This document shows positions 30,556-39,980 of a DNA stretch of 64,000 bases, one piece after another; the stretch's first letter is position 1; every line of letters starts with the position of its first letter. Below the pieces are notes generated by a model, which saw only the letters and a program-made list of their open reading frames with translations, was not told where the DNA came from and did no database searches. The stretch is from Alphaproteobacteria bacterium (lineage in GTDB: Bacteria; Pseudomonadota; Alphaproteobacteria; Puniceispirillales; Puniceispirillaceae): positions 1-64,000 of the forward strand of contig JADHLH010000002.1 of assembly GCA_016780765.1 (NCBI GenBank). The letters are read 5' to 3'. A program made the position numbers and the translations under genes.

Positions 30556-31620
30556 ATGACATTGAGGGCAATGCCGGGAACACCGTGCATGTGGATGCGG
30601 GGTGGCACCTCGAAAGGCGCATATTTCCTTGCTGATGATCTGCCACGCGATAAGGCCGCGCGTGATGCCTTGTTGCTGCGCATCATGGGATCGCCCGACC
30701 CGCGCCAGATTGACGGCATGGGCGGGGCGAATCCGCTGACATCAAAAGTGGCTGTCATCTCTGCTTCAACGCAGCCAGATGCTGATCTGGACTATCTGTT
30801 CCTGCAGGTGTTTGTCGACAAGGCGCTGGTGTCGGATGCACAGAACTGCGGCAATATCCTTGCCGGTGTTGGTGCTTTTGCGATTGAGCGCGGGCTTGTC
30901 AGTGCCAATGACGGAATCACCGACATACGTATTTTCATGCGCAATACGGGTCAGGTGGCTACTGCCAGCATCACCACACCGAACGGCATTGTGCGCTATG
31001 ACGGTGATGACAGTATTGACGGGGTGCCGGGGACAGCCGCACCGGTGCCGCTGGTGTTTGATGATATTGCCGGATCGATGTGCGGCGCGCTGCTGCCAAC
31101 CGGCAATGCGGTGGACGTGGTTGAACATATCGAGGTGACGATGATCGACAATGGTATGCCTATTGTTGTGCTGCGGGCTGAGGATATGGGCATCACCGGG
31201 TATGAGCCGCCCTCGGAACTGGACAATGATGATGCGTTGAAATCAAGGCTGGAGGCGCTGCGTCTTGCTTGCGGTCATTTGATGGGGCTGGGTGATGTGC
31301 GCCAGAAATCCGTGCCGAAAATGACGATGGTCGCCCCGGCGCAGAATGGTGGTGCCTTTATGACGCGCAGTTTCATTCCGCACAAATGCCATGACACGAT
31401 CGGTGTGTTTGCGGCGGTGTCAGCCGCTACGGCGGCCCTGATTGCAGGCAGCCCTGTCGCCGGACTTGCGCGTCTTCCCGATGGTGATCGCAAGACATTG
31501 GCGGTTGAACATCCGGGCGGGGCCACGGGATGCGTTCTCGAACTTGATGACGCCGGAAATGTAGCGCGCGCAGGTATGCTGCGTACCACCCGCAAATTGT
31601 TTGACGGCGTGATATTTTAG
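30556..31620 (+). CDS. ligU: 4-oxalomesaconate tautomerase, PrpF/GalD/LigU family
   Basis: MWMRGGTSKGAYFLADDLP, MGSPDPRQIDGMGGANPLTSKVAVIS, NCGNILAGVGAFAIERGLV. Confidence 0.83.
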   Translation: MTLRAMPGTPCMWMRGGTSKGAYFLADDLPRDKAARDALLLRIMGSPDPRQIDGMGGANPLTSKVAVISASTQPDADLDYLFLQVFVDKALVSDAQNCGNILAGVGAFAIERGLVSANDGITDIRIFMRNTGQVATASITTPNGIVRYDGDDSIDGVPGTAAPVPLVFDDIAGSMCGALLPTGNAVDVVEHIEVTMIDNGMPIVVLRAEDMGITGYEPPSELDNDDALKSRLEALRLACGHLMGLGDVRQKSVPKMTMVAPAQNGGAFMTRSFIPHKCHDTIGVFAAVSAATAALIAGSPVAGLARLPDGDRKTLAVEHPGGATGCVLELDDAGNVARAGMLRTTRKLFDGVIF

Positions 31621-31634
31621 AGGAGTTTTTTGGC

Positions 31635-32525
31635 ATGACCGATACTGACCCTGTAACGGGCGGCGAAGTTACGTGGCACCCGAACCCGAAAAAGCCGGAT
31701 TTTGTGCCGCCCGCAGGCGCGGTGGATGCGCATTGTCATGTGTTTGGTCCGGCTGGTGAATTCCCGTTTGCGCCCGAACGCAAATACACCCCCGGCGATG
31801 CCGGAAAGGACCAGCTGTTTGCCCTGCGTGATCATCTGGGGTTCGCCCGCAACGTCATCGTTCAGGCAAGCTGTCATGGCAAGGACAACAGCGCGATGGT
31901 TGACGCGCTGCACGCCTCAGACGGGCTGGCGCGCGGTGTTGCTGTTGTGGCGCATGACATTGATGATGACGCGCTGGACGCCATGCATGCGGCGGGTGTG
32001 CGCGGTGTACGGTTCAATTTCGTCAAACGGCTGGTTGATGCCACCCCGCGTGAGGTGTTCATGCGCACCGCTGACCGTGTGCAGCGGCTTGGCTGGCATA
32101 TCGTCGTGTATTTCGAGGCACCCGATCTTGCCGACCTGAAACCATTTCTGAAACAGCTTCCCGGCATTGTCGTGGTGGATCATATGGGACGACCTGATGT
32201 CACCAAACCTGTCGACGGGTCTGACTTTCAGGCCTTTGCCGGATTGATGGCAGAGATGCCGAACCTGTGGACGAAGGTCAGCTGTCCTGAACGGCTGACG
32301 GTGGCCGGACCGCCGTATGATGATGTGGTGCCGTTCCAACGCTATCTCGTCGAACAGTTTAGCGACCGTGTGCTGTGGGGCACGGACTGGCCGCATCCAA
32401 ACATGAAGTCACACAAGCCGGATGACGGGCTGCTGACCGACCATATCGCGCGTATTGCGCCAACGCCTGCCTTGCAACAGGCACTGCTCGTCGATAATCC
32501 CATGCGGCTTTACTGGGCCGATTGA
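31635..32525 (+). CDS. ligI: 2-pyrone-4,6-dicarboxylate lactonase
   Basis: PPAGAVDAHCHVFGP, LFALRDHLGFARNVIVQASCHG, VLWGTDWPHPNM match remembered LigI. Confidence 0.88.
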   Translation: MTDTDPVTGGEVTWHPNPKKPDFVPPAGAVDAHCHVFGPAGEFPFAPERKYTPGDAGKDQLFALRDHLGFARNVIVQASCHGKDNSAMVDALHASDGLARGVAVVAHDIDDDALDAMHAAGVRGVRFNFVKRLVDATPREVFMRTADRVQRLGWHIVVYFEAPDLADLKPFLKQLPGIVVVDHMGRPDVTKPVDGSDFQAFAGLMAEMPNLWTKVSCPERLTVAGPPYDDVVPFQRYLVEQFSDRVLWGTDWPHPNMKSHKPDDGLLTDHIARIAPTPALQQALLVDNPMRLYWAD

Positions 32526-32526
32526 A

Positions 32527-32587
32527 GGCCTCACAGATCGCAACAGGGCCTCACAGATCGCAACAGGGCCTCACAGATCGCAACAGG
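32527..32587. repeat. 20-bp perfect tandem array, 3 copies (ggcctcacagatcgcaacag), starting one nucleotide after the ligI stop codon
   Basis: Direct reading at 32527, 32547, 32567. Confidence 0.97.
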
Positions 32588-32597
32588 TATGTCGGGG

Positions 32598-33287
32598 CTA
32601 TTCGGTGTCGGATGCCCTGGCCGTTCTGCGCGACGCGATGATCCGTCCGGCAACCACCACCATCAGCGCACAGCCTGCGGCGGCATAGGTTGATGTCATT
32701 TCGGGCAGCGTCTTAACACAATCGGCCAATAGCGGATCATGTACGATCAGATCGCCGGCCAGCCACCCCAGCAGGGCGCCACCAAGCATGATGATAATCG
32801 GAAAGCGTGTCATCAGATTCAGAATGATGGCACTGCCTCCGATGATGATCGGCACGCTGAGCGCGAGACCAAAAATCACCAGCGCCATATTGCCTTTTGC
32901 AGCGGCGGCAATGGCCACCGAATTGTCCAGGCTCATCACAAAATCGGCAATGATGATTGTGCGAATGGCATCATAAAGGCTTGCTGACTGCTTTACAGTG
33001 CCTTCGTCAAAATCATCCTCATCGGCCAGCAGCTTGATGCCAATCCACAGCAGCAAAAGCCCGCCGATCAGTTTCAGCGACGGGATGGTCAACAAGGTTG
33101 ATGCAAAAAATACAAGAACGCAGCGCAGAATAATCGCCCCGGCCGTGCCCCACAGAATGCCAAGCCTTTTTTGACGCTTTGGCAGGTTGCGACAGGCGAG
33201 TGCGATGATAATGGCGTTGTCACCACCAAGGATGATGTCGATCGCAATGATCTGGAGAATGGCCACAATCAGCGCTTCGTCCAACAT
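32598..33287 (-). CDS. TerC-family (YjbE-like) integral membrane protein
   Basis: DIILGGDNAIIIALACRNLP and DFVMSLDNSVAIAAAAKG signature TerC motifs. Confidence 0.88.
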   Translation of the reverse strand: MLDEALIVAILQIIAIDIILGGDNAIIIALACRNLPKRQKRLGILWGTAGAIILRCVLVFFASTLLTIPSLKLIGGLLLLWIGIKLLADEDDFDEGTVKQSASLYDAIRTIIIADFVMSLDNSVAIAAAAKGNMALVIFGLALSVPIIIGGSAIILNLMTRFPIIIMLGGALLGWLAGDLIVHDPLLADCVKTLPEMTSTYAAAGCALMVVVAGRIIASRRTARASDTE

Positions 33288-33475
33288 CCGTTCTTCTCTC
33301 CCCATGGCGGGCAGCGTGCCCGATGGCTGATATAGCCAGCGCGACCGGACGGCGCAACCTTCAAACTCAGATTTTCGGTTTACATGCCATTTCCTTTAGC
33401 TGCGACAAAAAAGGCCAACATCATTTGCGGACGGTTTTGAACGCATAAACCCTCTAACCATCAGAAATAAAATAG

Positions 33476-33518
33476 ATAATAATTGATAATGATTTTGGTA
33501 ATCATTATCAATTATTAT
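33476..33518. promoter_or_regulatory. 43-bp palindrome (19-bp perfect arms, 5-nt spacer) resembling a Fur-type iron box
   Basis: ataataattgataatgatt-ttggt-aatcattatcaattattat. Confidence 0.8.
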
Positions 33519-33526
33519 GTTGCTAC

Positions 33527-33555
33527 GTGCGAATGAGTTTGATAATCATTCGCAC
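33527..33555. promoter_or_regulatory. Second palindrome (10-bp perfect arms, 9-nt spacer), Fur-box-like
   Basis: gtgcgaatga-gtttgataa-tcattcgcac. Confidence 0.7.
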
Positions 33556-33593
33556 AACTTGTATTGTTACGCCTGTTGAGAGGGAAAGTCCAA

Positions 33594-34646
33594 ATGTTGA
33601 GTTCCTGTATTTTTCGTACGCTTCGCGATGGTTTGCGGGCGCTGCCTGTCACCCTGTTCTCCCTGTTAATGCTCGGCGGGATCGTCCAGTCGGTACATGC
33701 ATCCGAGGTGAATATCTATTCGCATCGTCAGCAATTCCTGCTGCAACCCTTCCTTGATGCCTTCACCGCCGAGACGGGTATCAAGACCAATGTTGTCTAC
33801 GCCTCGAAGGGTCTGGCCCAGCGGCTGCAGGCCGAAGGCGAGGCCAGCCCTGCCGATGTGATCCTGACTGTCGATATTGCGCGCCTTGGTGAATATGCCG
33901 ATCTTGATCTGCTGGCACCCGTGTCTTCTGATATTCTGAATGCCAATATTCCGGCACATCTGCGGGCAACGGACGGGCGCTGGTTTGCGTTTTCGACGCG
34001 TGCCCGCATTGTTGTCACTTCCAAAGAGCGTGTCGCTGATGGCGCGATCAAGGATTTTGAGGATCTGGCAGACCCGCAATGGCAGGGCCGTATCTGTACC
34101 CGCCAGGGAAGCCATGTCTATAACCGTGCGCTGATGGCATCGATCATCGCTGCACATGGTGAGGCGGCGGCTACCGAATGGGGCAAAGCGCTTGTCGCCA
34201 ATCTGGCGCGCCGTCCGCAAGGTAATGATCGCGCACAGGCAAAGGCCATCTTTGAAGGCCAGTGCGATATCGGCATCATGAACCATTATTACTTCGGCAA
34301 AATGATGTTTGGTGACAAGCCGGAACAGCGCGACTGGGCAAATGCCATTCGCCTTGTCTTTACCAATCAGGAAAATCGCGGTGCGCATGTGAACATTTCG
34401 GGTGGCGGGGTCGCAAAGCACAGCCCGAATCGCGATGCTGCCGTGCAGTTTCTGGAATTCCTGACCCAGACCACGGCGCAGCAGCTTTATGGCGAAATCA
34501 ATTTTGAATATCCGGCAAACCCGTCGGTGGATCCGGGCGGTGTTCTGCAGTCCTGGGGTTCATTCAACCGTGATGAGCTGAATATTGAAAAGCTGTCCGA
34601 ACTCGCGCCATCGGCACAAATGATTATTGATCGTATCGGATGGTAG
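33594..34646 (+). CDS. fbpA: Fe(3+) ABC transporter substrate-binding protein
   Basis: EVNIYSHRQQFLLQPFLDAFTAETGIKTNVVYASKGLAQRLQAEG, NHYYFGKM; FbpA/FutA-like. Confidence 0.87.
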   Translation: MLSSCIFRTLRDGLRALPVTLFSLLMLGGIVQSVHASEVNIYSHRQQFLLQPFLDAFTAETGIKTNVVYASKGLAQRLQAEGEASPADVILTVDIARLGEYADLDLLAPVSSDILNANIPAHLRATDGRWFAFSTRARIVVTSKERVADGAIKDFEDLADPQWQGRICTRQGSHVYNRALMASIIAAHGEAAATEWGKALVANLARRPQGNDRAQAKAIFEGQCDIGIMNHYYFGKMMFGDKPEQRDWANAIRLVFTNQENRGAHVNISGGGVAKHSPNRDAAVQFLEFLTQTTAQQLYGEINFEYPANPSVDPGGVLQSWGSFNRDELNIEKLSELAPSAQMIIDRIGW

Positions 34647-36283
34647 CAACGTTCCTGTCATCCTGGGCGCATGTGCGCAGCCGGCGTGCCGATGGCTGGT
34701 CCATCGGTGCGTTGTCGCTGTGCCTGTTGCTGCTTGGCCCGGTGGTGGCACTGATCCTGAAAGCACTCGGTGACAGTGGCGGCTTGTGGGGACATCTTCT
34801 TGATACGGTGTTGCTGCGCTATATCAGCAATACGCTTGTGTTGATGGTGGGGGTTGGCATTCTTGCCTGCCTGTTTGGCGTGGCGACGGCGTGGGTGATC
34901 ACCCGCTATGAATTTCCGGGCCGTATCCTGTTTGAATGGATGCTGCTGCTGCCGGCTGCAATTCCGGCCTATATCGTGGCTTACACCTATACCGATTTCT
35001 TTGAATATGCTGGCCCGGTGCAGAGTCAGCTTCGGATGTTGTTCGGCTGGACGCGGCCATCCGATTACTGGTTTCCCGAAATTCGTTCGCTGGGCGGGGC
35101 GACGCTTGTCATGGCCTCGGTGCTGTATCCCTATATCTACATGGTGACGCGCATCGCCTTCCGTCTGACACCGGCCAGCCTGTTCGAAATTGCTCTGGTT
35201 CATCGCAAATCACAGTTCTGGGCGGTTGGTCTGCCGCTGGCCCGTCCGGCTATAACAGCCGGGCTGGCGCTGGTGTTGATGGAGGTGGTGTCCGATTTCG
35301 GAACGGTGGAATATTTCGCTGTTGAAACGCTGACGCTGGGTATCTTCAATGTCTGGCTGGGGATGAACAACATTGTTGCGGCAGCGCAGATATCGCTTGT
35401 CGGGTTTGTGTTTATTCTCAGTTTGCTTGGGCTGGAGCTGTATGCCCGCTCCCGCCAGCGGTTCGCCAGTACAAGCCGCGCCACGCACGCGCTGCGCCCG
35501 CTGCATCTTGATCTGCGCGGCCAGACGGCTTGTATCCTTGTTTGCTGTATTCCCCTGTTGTTCGGCTTTGTCATTCCGGTTGGTGTCCTGCTGAAATTTG
35601 TGCTGACTGGCGGGCTGGTCGGCAACGTACTGGCCATTGCCGAGGTGCTGGGCGGGTCCGTTCTTGTGGCCGGTATGGCCGCCCTGCTGATCACGCTGGT
35701 ATCAACCTTTATCGTTTTGGCCGCGACCTATCGTGGTGGTGCTGCGCTGCGCCGGATGGCGATGGTGGCTTCCACCGGATATGCCGTGCCGGGCACGATG
35801 CTTGCCATCGGGGTGCTGATTTTTGCCGGCTCTGTTGATCGCAGCTTTGCCGCGGTGACGGGTGATGGCCGGGCCAGCCTGCTGCTGGGCGGTGTCGGCA
35901 TATTGATCCTTGCTTATCTGGTTCGTTTTCAGGCGGTTGGTTATGGTGCTGTCTTGTCGGGTATCAGACGTCTGCCTGACAATATGATGGGGGCGAGCCG
36001 AGTTCTTGGTAACGGTTTCACCTCCAGCCTGCGGCGGGTGATTTTGCCGCTTCTCAGCGGTTCGATGGTGGCTGGTGGATTGCTGGTCTTCGTAGATGTA
36101 ATGAAAGAACTGCCGATGACGCTGCTGTTGCGTCCGTTCGATTTTGAGACGCTTGCCACCTATACCTATCAGTTAGCAAAGGATGAAATGCTGGAAGAAG
36201 CAGCACTTCCTGCCCTGATGATCGTCATTGCCGGATTGCTGCCGGTGATCCTGATGAACAGGATGTTGCGGCGCACGGAGTAG
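34640..36283 (+). CDS. fbpB: Fe(3+) ABC transporter permease (fused two-unit)
   Basis: YEFPGRILFEWMLLLPAAIPAYIVAYTYTDF; overlaps fbpA by 7 nt. Confidence 0.87.
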   Translation: MVATFLSSWAHVRSRRADGWSIGALSLCLLLLGPVVALILKALGDSGGLWGHLLDTVLLRYISNTLVLMVGVGILACLFGVATAWVITRYEFPGRILFEWMLLLPAAIPAYIVAYTYTDFFEYAGPVQSQLRMLFGWTRPSDYWFPEIRSLGGATLVMASVLYPYIYMVTRIAFRLTPASLFEIALVHRKSQFWAVGLPLARPAITAGLALVLMEVVSDFGTVEYFAVETLTLGIFNVWLGMNNIVAAAQISLVGFVFILSLLGLELYARSRQRFASTSRATHALRPLHLDLRGQTACILVCCIPLLFGFVIPVGVLLKFVLTGGLVGNVLAIAEVLGGSVLVAGMAALLITLVSTFIVLAATYRGGAALRRMAMVASTGYAVPGTMLAIGVLIFAGSVDRSFAAVTGDGRASLLLGGVGILILAYLVRFQAVGYGAVLSGIRRLPDNMMGASRVLGNGFTSSLRRVILPLLSGSMVAGGLLVFVDVMKELPMTLLLRPFDFETLATYTYQLAKDEMLEEAALPALMIVIAGLLPVILMNRMLRRTE

Positions 36284-36368
36284 ACACTGTCACGGCCAGC
36301 ATGGTTTATTGGCGTTGATGGGCAGTCTGCGGCAATATGCTGGCAGGCGGCGCAGCCTCGGAGGGTTC

Positions 36369-37514
36369 ATGACTGCTATCACCTGTGTTGATGATCTGCG
36401 GGATATCGCCAGAAAGCGGACGCCGCGCATGTTTTTTGATTACTGCGAAAGCGGTTCCTGGAGCGAGTCGACCCTGCATGCCAATGAGGCTGATCTTCAG
36501 GCCATAAAATTTCGCCAGCGTGTGGCAATTGATGTTGATGAGCGCAGCACATCAGCGAAAATGCTTGGCGATGATGTCACAATGCCGGTTGCGCTGGCCC
36601 CGACAGGTCTGACGGGTATGCAGCATGCAGATGGTGAGATTCTGGCGGCGCAGGCGGCCGAGGAATTCGGGGTGCCCTTCACGCTGTCCACAATGTCCAT
36701 ATGCTCGATCGAGGATGTGGCCGAAAACACGACAAAGCCGTTCTGGTTCCAGCTTTACGTGATGCGTGACCGGAAATTTGTGCATCGCCTGATTGAACGT
36801 GCCCGTGTGGCTGGCTGTTCAGCACTTGTCATCACGGTTGATCTGCAAATCATGGGTCAGCGCCACCGCGATGTGAAAAATGGGTTGTCAGCACCGCCAA
36901 AACCCACCCTTGCCAATCTTGTCAATCTGGCAACCAAGCCTGGCTGGTGCCTGAAGATGCTGGGCACAAGGCGGCGCTATTTCGGCAATGTCGTTGGGCA
37001 TGTCGACGGTATCGAGGATATGTCGTCACTCGCACAATGGACAGCCGGCCAGTTTGATCCAACGCTGTCATGGGATGATGTGCGCGAGCTGCGCCGCCTG
37101 TGGGATGGCAAGGTCATCATCAAGGGTGTCATGGATGCCGAAGATGCAGCCAAGGCGATAGATGTCGGGGCTGATGCCATTATCGTATCCAATCATGGCG
37201 GACGCCAGCTGGATGGCGCGCCATCATCAATCGCCGCGCTGCCCCAGATTGTCGATATGGTTGGCGGGCGCTGCGAGGTGTGGATGGATGGCGGTATCCG
37301 TTCGGGTCAAGACGTGTTGCGGGCGCTGGCACTCGGCGCGGATGGCACGATGATCGGGCGGGCGTTTCTTTACGGTCTTGCGGCTGGCGGCAAGACGGGG
37401 GTGCAGCAGGTCCTGCAAATCATCCAGAAAGAGCTGGATCTGACCATGGCCTTTTGCGGCCGGCGTACGCTTGGCGAGGTTGATAGAGATATCCTGTTGC
37501 CTAAAAGCGGATAG
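36369..37514 (+). CDS. lldD: FMN-dependent alpha-hydroxy-acid dehydrogenase (L-lactate dehydrogenase type)
   Basis: RMFFDYCESGSWSESTL, MPVALAPTGLTGMQHADGEILAAQAA, ADAIIVSNHGGRQLDGAPSS. Confidence 0.85.
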   Translation: MTAITCVDDLRDIARKRTPRMFFDYCESGSWSESTLHANEADLQAIKFRQRVAIDVDERSTSAKMLGDDVTMPVALAPTGLTGMQHADGEILAAQAAEEFGVPFTLSTMSICSIEDVAENTTKPFWFQLYVMRDRKFVHRLIERARVAGCSALVITVDLQIMGQRHRDVKNGLSAPPKPTLANLVNLATKPGWCLKMLGTRRRYFGNVVGHVDGIEDMSSLAQWTAGQFDPTLSWDDVRELRRLWDGKVIIKGVMDAEDAAKAIDVGADAIIVSNHGGRQLDGAPSSIAALPQIVDMVGGRCEVWMDGGIRSGQDVLRALALGADGTMIGRAFLYGLAAGGKTGVQQVLQIIQKELDLTMAFCGRRTLGEVDRDILLPKSG

Positions 37515-37539
37515 CACGTGATCCGGATGATCGTCCGGG

Positions 37540-38718
37540 TCAGCTGATAATTGGCAGGTCACGCGGCGCGCGGCGGGTCAGCAGTTCTGCCCCGTCGGCG
37601 GTCACCAGTACGTTTTCTTCGGCCACCATCAACCGGTCATCATCATAAATCACCGATGGTTCAATGGTCAGCACCATGCCGGCAGAAACCTCGGTTTCAT
37701 CCCATGCGGTGTGCGAAGGCGGTTCGGTCAGCTGGATGCCGAGCCCGTGCCCATAGCGCCCGACATCATCACCGCCGGAACCGGGCGTGCTGTTTGGGCG
37801 CAATATCTGGTCCATGATCACAAACAGATCCTGCGGGGTAATCCCCGGGCGAAGCGCGATCAGCGCAGCCTCGGTGGCATCATAAAGACGGCTATGCGCC
37901 AGCTTCGCCGTCTCGTTCGGCGTGCCAATCGCAAAATTGCGGTCGAAGTCACAGAAATAGCCATCCCATACGCAGCCAGTGTCCAGCATCAGGATATCGC
38001 CATTTGCCAGCGGGCGGTCATTTGGCGGGGCAATGATATCGCGGTAGCCGCCCGCACCAGCCGAGCCGACCAGATAGCTGACATCATCGACTCCGCGCTG
38101 CAGCGCATCACGCTTGAATTCGCGGAACAGCTGATCAAGCGGCAGGCCGGCCTGCACCCAGTCAGGAACGGCGGCAAAGGCATCATCGGCAAGGCTGCAG
38201 ACATGCCTGATCTTTTCAATTTCACGCGGCGACTTCACCATGCGGATGGACTGGATGTCTCCGGTTATGTCGGTCCAGCTGATCCCGTCCAGCATCGCGC
38301 GCAATGCCATTACATCTGCCAGCGGTGCGCGGAGTGATGTTTCGCGCCCCATCATCACGCCAAGGGTGCCGCTTGGTCCTATGGCCTCGCGGATTTGTCC
38401 TGCCAGCAGCGAGATGCCGTCATCTTCTGGTGCCGGTGATGCCCACCTGACCACCTTGCCGACATAGCATTCTGACATCAGCGGAACGCCGATGGTGGGG
38501 ATGATGGCTATCGGCTGGCCCATCAGGGGCAGAACCAGAAACCAGGGGCGCGTCGGGCTTTGCCAGAACGGCGTCATAAAGCCGGTGAAATAGCGGATTT
38601 CAGGTTCCGAGGCAAACAACATGGCATCCACACCGCGCCGCGCCATGGCCGCCTGGGCCGCGGCACAGCGGGAAGCAAATTCCTCTTCCGGGAAGCCACG
38701 TTGCGGTGTTGCGGTCAT
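37540..38718 (-). CDS. M24-family metallopeptidase-fold hydrolase (Xaa-Pro peptidase-like)
   Basis: DILMLDTGCVWDGYFCDFDRNF, GRYGHGLGIQLTEPPSH, LTIEPSV. Confidence 0.82.
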   Translation of the reverse strand: MTATPQRGFPEEEFASRCAAAQAAMARRGVDAMLFASEPEIRYFTGFMTPFWQSPTRPWFLVLPLMGQPIAIIPTIGVPLMSECYVGKVVRWASPAPEDDGISLLAGQIREAIGPSGTLGVMMGRETSLRAPLADVMALRAMLDGISWTDITGDIQSIRMVKSPREIEKIRHVCSLADDAFAAVPDWVQAGLPLDQLFREFKRDALQRGVDDVSYLVGSAGAGGYRDIIAPPNDRPLANGDILMLDTGCVWDGYFCDFDRNFAIGTPNETAKLAHSRLYDATEAALIALRPGITPQDLFVIMDQILRPNSTPGSGGDDVGRYGHGLGIQLTEPPSHTAWDETEVSAGMVLTIEPSVIYDDDRLMVAEENVLVTADGAELLTRRAPRDLPIIS

Positions 38719-39866
38719 TCAGCAGCCACCGTTTCGGCAAAAAATGCGGGATCGGTCGCCCCTTCGGTGCCGATCAGCAGGATGACAGACTCCGCATCAA
38801 AACCCATTGCTTCCCAGGCCGCGCCGTCATTATGCGCCTGCAACAGGGCGGCAAGCCCCGATGTGGAACATTCCCCAGCCTCGATCGAGGGTGTGCGGTG
38901 ATGGAACCAGCGCATCAGCGGCCGCACAGCATCATCACTGATGGTGATGCAATGGCTGAGAGTCGGCTTCAGGATTTGCCATGCAACATCGGATACCTCG
39001 CCGCAGGAAAGACCGGCCATCAGCGTTTCCTCGGTGGTGTTGATCACCGTTGGCTCGCCCGCCACGATGCTGTCATGCATACAGGCCGACAGCGAGGATT
39101 CGATGGCAATCATCCGGCCAAGATCACGGCCCATGGCGTGCCATAGCGGGGCAATCACACCAGCCGCCAACCCGCCAACACCAACCGGCAGCAGCGCATG
39201 TGTCGGGCGATCTGCCCCCATCTGTTCAATCGCCTCTGCGCCCATGACTGTATAGCCCGCCATGATGCGGATCGGCAGATCGTGATAGCCTTCCCATGAT
39301 GTATCGGAGACCAGATGCCACCCGTTTGCAGCAGCATCAGCCTTGCAGACGGCCAGCGACGCTTCGTAATTTCCCGGCACACGAATGACATCCGCACCGA
39401 AGGCGGTCATTGCTTCCTCCCGGGCCAGGCTGACATTCTCATGAATATAGATTTTGGCGGTGCAGCCAGCGCGCTGTGCGCCCCAGGATACCGACCGGCC
39501 ATGATTGCCATCGGTCGCCGTTGCGACAACCAGATCGGCTGCGGTGCCGCCCTCTGCCCGGGTGCGGGCGACCAGCTGCTGTACGGCATAGGCCCCGCCA
39601 AGCGCCTTGAAAGAACCAAGGCCAAAGCGCGTTGATTCATCCTTGAAGACAACGCGCCGAACACCCAGATGCGCTGCGATATCAGGCAGGTCAATCAACG
39701 CGGTCGGCGCATAGCTGTCCCAGCTGCTGATCTCGGCTTTTGCCTCTGCCATCACAGCTGCATCCAGCGCGCCTTGCCTGTCCGGGAAGGGCGCAGCCTC
39801 ATGTGCCGGATTGTGGCTGCAGGCAAAGCCGCCTGCCTGCGCTGCCTGCGCAAGGTAATGGTCCAT
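38715..39866 (-). CDS. dpaL: Diaminopropionate ammonia-lyase-like fold-II PLP enzyme
   Basis: VVFKDESTRFGLGSFKALGGAYAV, ATDGNHGRSVSWGAQRAG; ATGA overlap with the M24 gene. Confidence 0.8.
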   Translation of the reverse strand: MDHYLAQAAQAGGFACSHNPAHEAAPFPDRQGALDAAVMAEAKAEISSWDSYAPTALIDLPDIAAHLGVRRVVFKDESTRFGLGSFKALGGAYAVQQLVARTRAEGGTAADLVVATATDGNHGRSVSWGAQRAGCTAKIYIHENVSLAREEAMTAFGADVIRVPGNYEASLAVCKADAAANGWHLVSDTSWEGYHDLPIRIMAGYTVMGAEAIEQMGADRPTHALLPVGVGGLAAGVIAPLWHAMGRDLGRMIAIESSLSACMHDSIVAGEPTVINTTEETLMAGLSCGEVSDVAWQILKPTLSHCITISDDAVRPLMRWFHHRTPSIEAGECSTSGLAALLQAHNDGAAWEAMGFDAESVILLIGTEGATDPAFFAETVAAE

Positions 39867-39884
39867 GATTTTCTGCCTTTCAAT

Positions 39885-39980
39885 GGCCTGTCAATGCGGT
39901 GGCCTGTCAATGCGGTGGCCTGTCAATGCGGTGGCCTGTCAATGCGGTGGCCTGTCAATGCGGTGGTCTGTCAGTATTTG
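39885..39980. repeat. 16-bp tandem array, 5 perfect copies (ggcctgtcaatgcggt) plus a degenerate sixth running over the phyH stop codon
   Basis: Direct reading at 39885, 39901, 39917, 39933, 39949; degenerate ggtctgtcagtatttg at 39965. Confidence 0.97.
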
